Translations under genes and position numbers: made by a program
Shown: in pieces, positions 62,742 to 64,000 of the stretch
Position numbering within the stretch: position 1 is the stretch's first letter
Layout: every line of letters starts with the position of its first letter
The notes under the pieces: generated by a model
What the model was told of the DNA's origin: nothing
The model's database searches: none
Seen by the model: the letters and a program-made list of their open reading frames with translations, nothing else
DNA from: an uncultured Prevotella sp.
GTDB lineage: Bacteria > Bacteroidota > Bacteroidia > Bacteroidales > Bacteroidaceae
Length of the DNA stretch: 64,000 bases
Direction of reading: 5' to 3'
Assembly (NCBI GenBank): GCA_900770025.1
Contig: CAAGIW010000013.1
Span: forward strand, 1 to 64,000

Positions 62742-64000
62742 TCAGATAGCACCGCATCCCAACAGGATGATAACCTGAGCGGTGAGGATGCGCAGGAACA
62801 TGCTGAGAGGATATACGGTGGAATAGCCCACGGCAGGTGCTTCCTTGCTACACGACTGGTTGGCATAGGCCAATGCGGGTGGGTCAGTATAGGTTCCGGC
62901 AAGCATACCCATGATGGTAAAGTAGTTGAACTTGAACTTGAGGCGTGCCAATGTGCCGATGATAAGGATAGGAATCACGGTGATGAGAAAACCAGTGCCC
63001 ACATATTTCAGTCCGTCGCCCTGCACCACTGTTTCCCAGAATCCTGCTCCGGCCTTGATTCCCACGCTTGCAAGGAACAACACTAAACCTATCTCGCGCA
63101 GCATCAGGTTGGCACTGGTGGTGGTGTAGGTCACGAGGTGTACCTTGTAGCCATAGCGGCCGATGAGGATGGCGATGATGAGCGGACCACCTGCGATACC
63201 AAGTTTCATGGGAACGGGCATTCCGGGAATAGTGAAAGGCAGGCTGCCGAAAATGATACCCATGATGATGCCGAGGAAAATGGTGGCAATGTTGGGAGCG
63301 TCCAAACGTTTGATAGAGTTTCCCAATACTTCAGACACGCGTGTAACGGCATCTTCGGGACCTACCACCATGATGCGGTCGCCCACCTGCAGTGCCAGGC
63401 TGCTGCTGGCAAAGAGGTCCATGCCCTGACGTGTGATGCGGGTCACGTTGACACCATATACAGAAGAGAAGTGCATCTGCCCCAAGGTCTTGCCATTGAT
63501 GGATGAGCGAGTCACCAAGATGCGCTTGGATACCAAAGGCATGTCTTGCTTCTCCCAATCTACCTTGATTTCCGGACCGATGAAAGCGATGATGGCTTCG
63601 GCATCTGCCTTGGCGCAAACCACGAAAATTTGGTCGCCCATTTCAAATACTGTGTTCCTGTTGGGGATGCTCACATGACCGTCGTGCAGGATGCGTGAGC
63701 AGACAAAGTCGCGGTTGAGAAAGTTGTGTATCTGCAGCAGAGTTTTGCCCGAGAGGTAAGAGTTGGTCACCTTCAGGTGCATCTGATGAGGCTTGATGTG
63801 TGCGTTTTCAGCTGACTGCAGTTCCAGTTCCTTCTCTTCATGATCGAGCTTGATTCTGCAGATATACCTGATGAGGATGGTGGCTCCGATGATGCCCACC
63901 ACTCCCAAGGGATAAGCACAGGCATATCCCGAGGCAATCTGCGGCAGGTTGCCGTCGGTGAATACGTTGCTGAGTGCCTCGTTGGCTGCACCCAAGCCCG
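62742..64000 (-). CDS. AspT/YidE-family transporter with RCK_C domains (partial)
   Basis: An aspartate:alanine exchanger-type membrane protein whose N-terminus lies beyond the right edge; about 419 residues are visible. After the end of the first membrane half ([21 protein letters not shown]) come two RCK_C/TrkA-C domains (about 70-150 and 155-235; [18 protein letters not shown] and [17 protein letters not shown]). The second membrane half follows, with [17 protein letters not shown] and the family motif [16 protein letters not shown]. The RCK_C domains suggest ligand control. It lies 49 bases before the OadG gene and probably co-transcribes with the decarboxylase. Substrate unknown; aspartate/alanine or succinate-type dicarboxylates are plausible. 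Confidence 0.88.
   Translation of the reverse strand, partial: GLGAANEALSNVFTDGNLPQIASGYACAYPLGVVGIIGATILIRYICRIKLDHEEKELELQSAENAHIKPHQMHLKVTNSYLSGKTLLQIHNFLNRDFVCSRILHDGHVSIPNRNTVFEMGDQIFVVCAKADAEAIIAFIGPEIKVDWEKQDMPLVSKRILVTRSSINGKTLGQMHFSSVYGVNVTRITRQGMDLFASSSLALQVGDRIMVVGPEDAVTRVSEVLGNSIKRLDAPNIATIFLGIIMGIIFGSLPFTIPGMPVPMKLGIAGGPLIIAILIGRYGYKVHLVTYTTTSANLMLREIGLVLFLASVGIKAGAGFWETVVQGDGLKYVGTGFLITVIPILIIGTLARLKFKFNYFTIMGMLAGTYTDPPALAYANQSCSKEAPAVGYSTVYPLSMFLRILTAQVIILLGCGAI

Overview
This window is chromosomal DNA from an anaerobic Bacteroidota, most likely a Prevotellaceae member (Prevotella or a close relative). Three lines support this. Many genes are preceded by the Bacteroidota promoter signature (TAnnTTTG, in several cases with TTTG 19-20 bases upstream). 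The gene content is typical of gut or oral Bacteroidales: a DUF2723/GT117 membrane protein, GH2 and GH35 glycosidases, S9 dipeptidyl peptidase, DUF4738 and DUF4890 proteins, a LTD-OadG protein, and PiT fused to a PhoU-like domain. Menaquinone synthesis and sodium bioenergetics genes are also present. Identification is by reading alone; no database search was run.

Layout: 1-2.2 kb holds the tail of an AAA/PD-(D/E)XK protein, an Fe-alcohol dehydrogenase and a HAD phosphatase. 2.4-9.5 kb has a TonB-dependent receptor facing a GH2 and a GH35 glycosidase. 9.6-14.6 kb is a leftward operon of GT117, polysaccharide deacetylase and queG. 14.8-22.1 kb is a leftward run cysE, THUMP RNA methyltransferase, DPP-IV-like peptidase, purD, membrane protein, YqaA. 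22.3-26.7 kb runs rightward with a histidine kinase, a PiT-PhoU phosphate transporter and a DUF4160/DUF2442 pair. 27.9-31.6 kb is a FucP-like sugar importer plus a GH2 beta-galactosidase. 31.6-38.9 kb is a leftward operon of a ROK protein followed by menI-like, menF, menD, menB, menC, menE. 39.6-45.1 kb is lysS, gpsA, pgi, HAD, DUF4738. 45.1-49.8 kb has DUF4890, an AGCS Na+/alanine symporter, an orphan kinase and a YeiH exporter. 50-57.4 kb has carB, ligA and an NhaC antiporter. 57.7-60 kb is a small regulatory cluster (hemerythrin-LuxR fusion, sigma factor, degenerate LuxR-type response regulator). 60-64 kb is the sodium-pumping decarboxylase module (oadB, biotin carrier, LTD-oadG) behind an AspT-family transporter that runs off the window.

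The most unusual signal lies between genes. Four intergenic regions (about 27.2, 39.1, 48.5 and 53.8 kb) carry the same composite repeat: a GC-rich hairpin, a conserved lead segment, then a tandem array with an exact 22-base period built on GGTGCGTTTTGC and usually ending in the palindrome CGTTTTGCAAAACG. It is not a CRISPR, because there are no spacers. I do not recognise it. A REP-like inverted pair, a perfect 15-bp inverted repeat with a 5-base loop, and several simple tandem repeats in gene spacers add to the picture of a repeat-rich genome.

The metabolic genes fit an anaerobic saccharolytic or peptidolytic bacterium that makes menaquinone for fumarate respiration and conserves energy through a sodium gradient (decarboxylase, alanine symporter, NhaC). 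The hemerythrin-LuxR protein and the response regulator encoded at the end of the decarboxylase operon have closely similar DNA-binding domains, which suggests that redox or nitrosative signals and sodium/decarboxylation physiology are linked. That link is inference.
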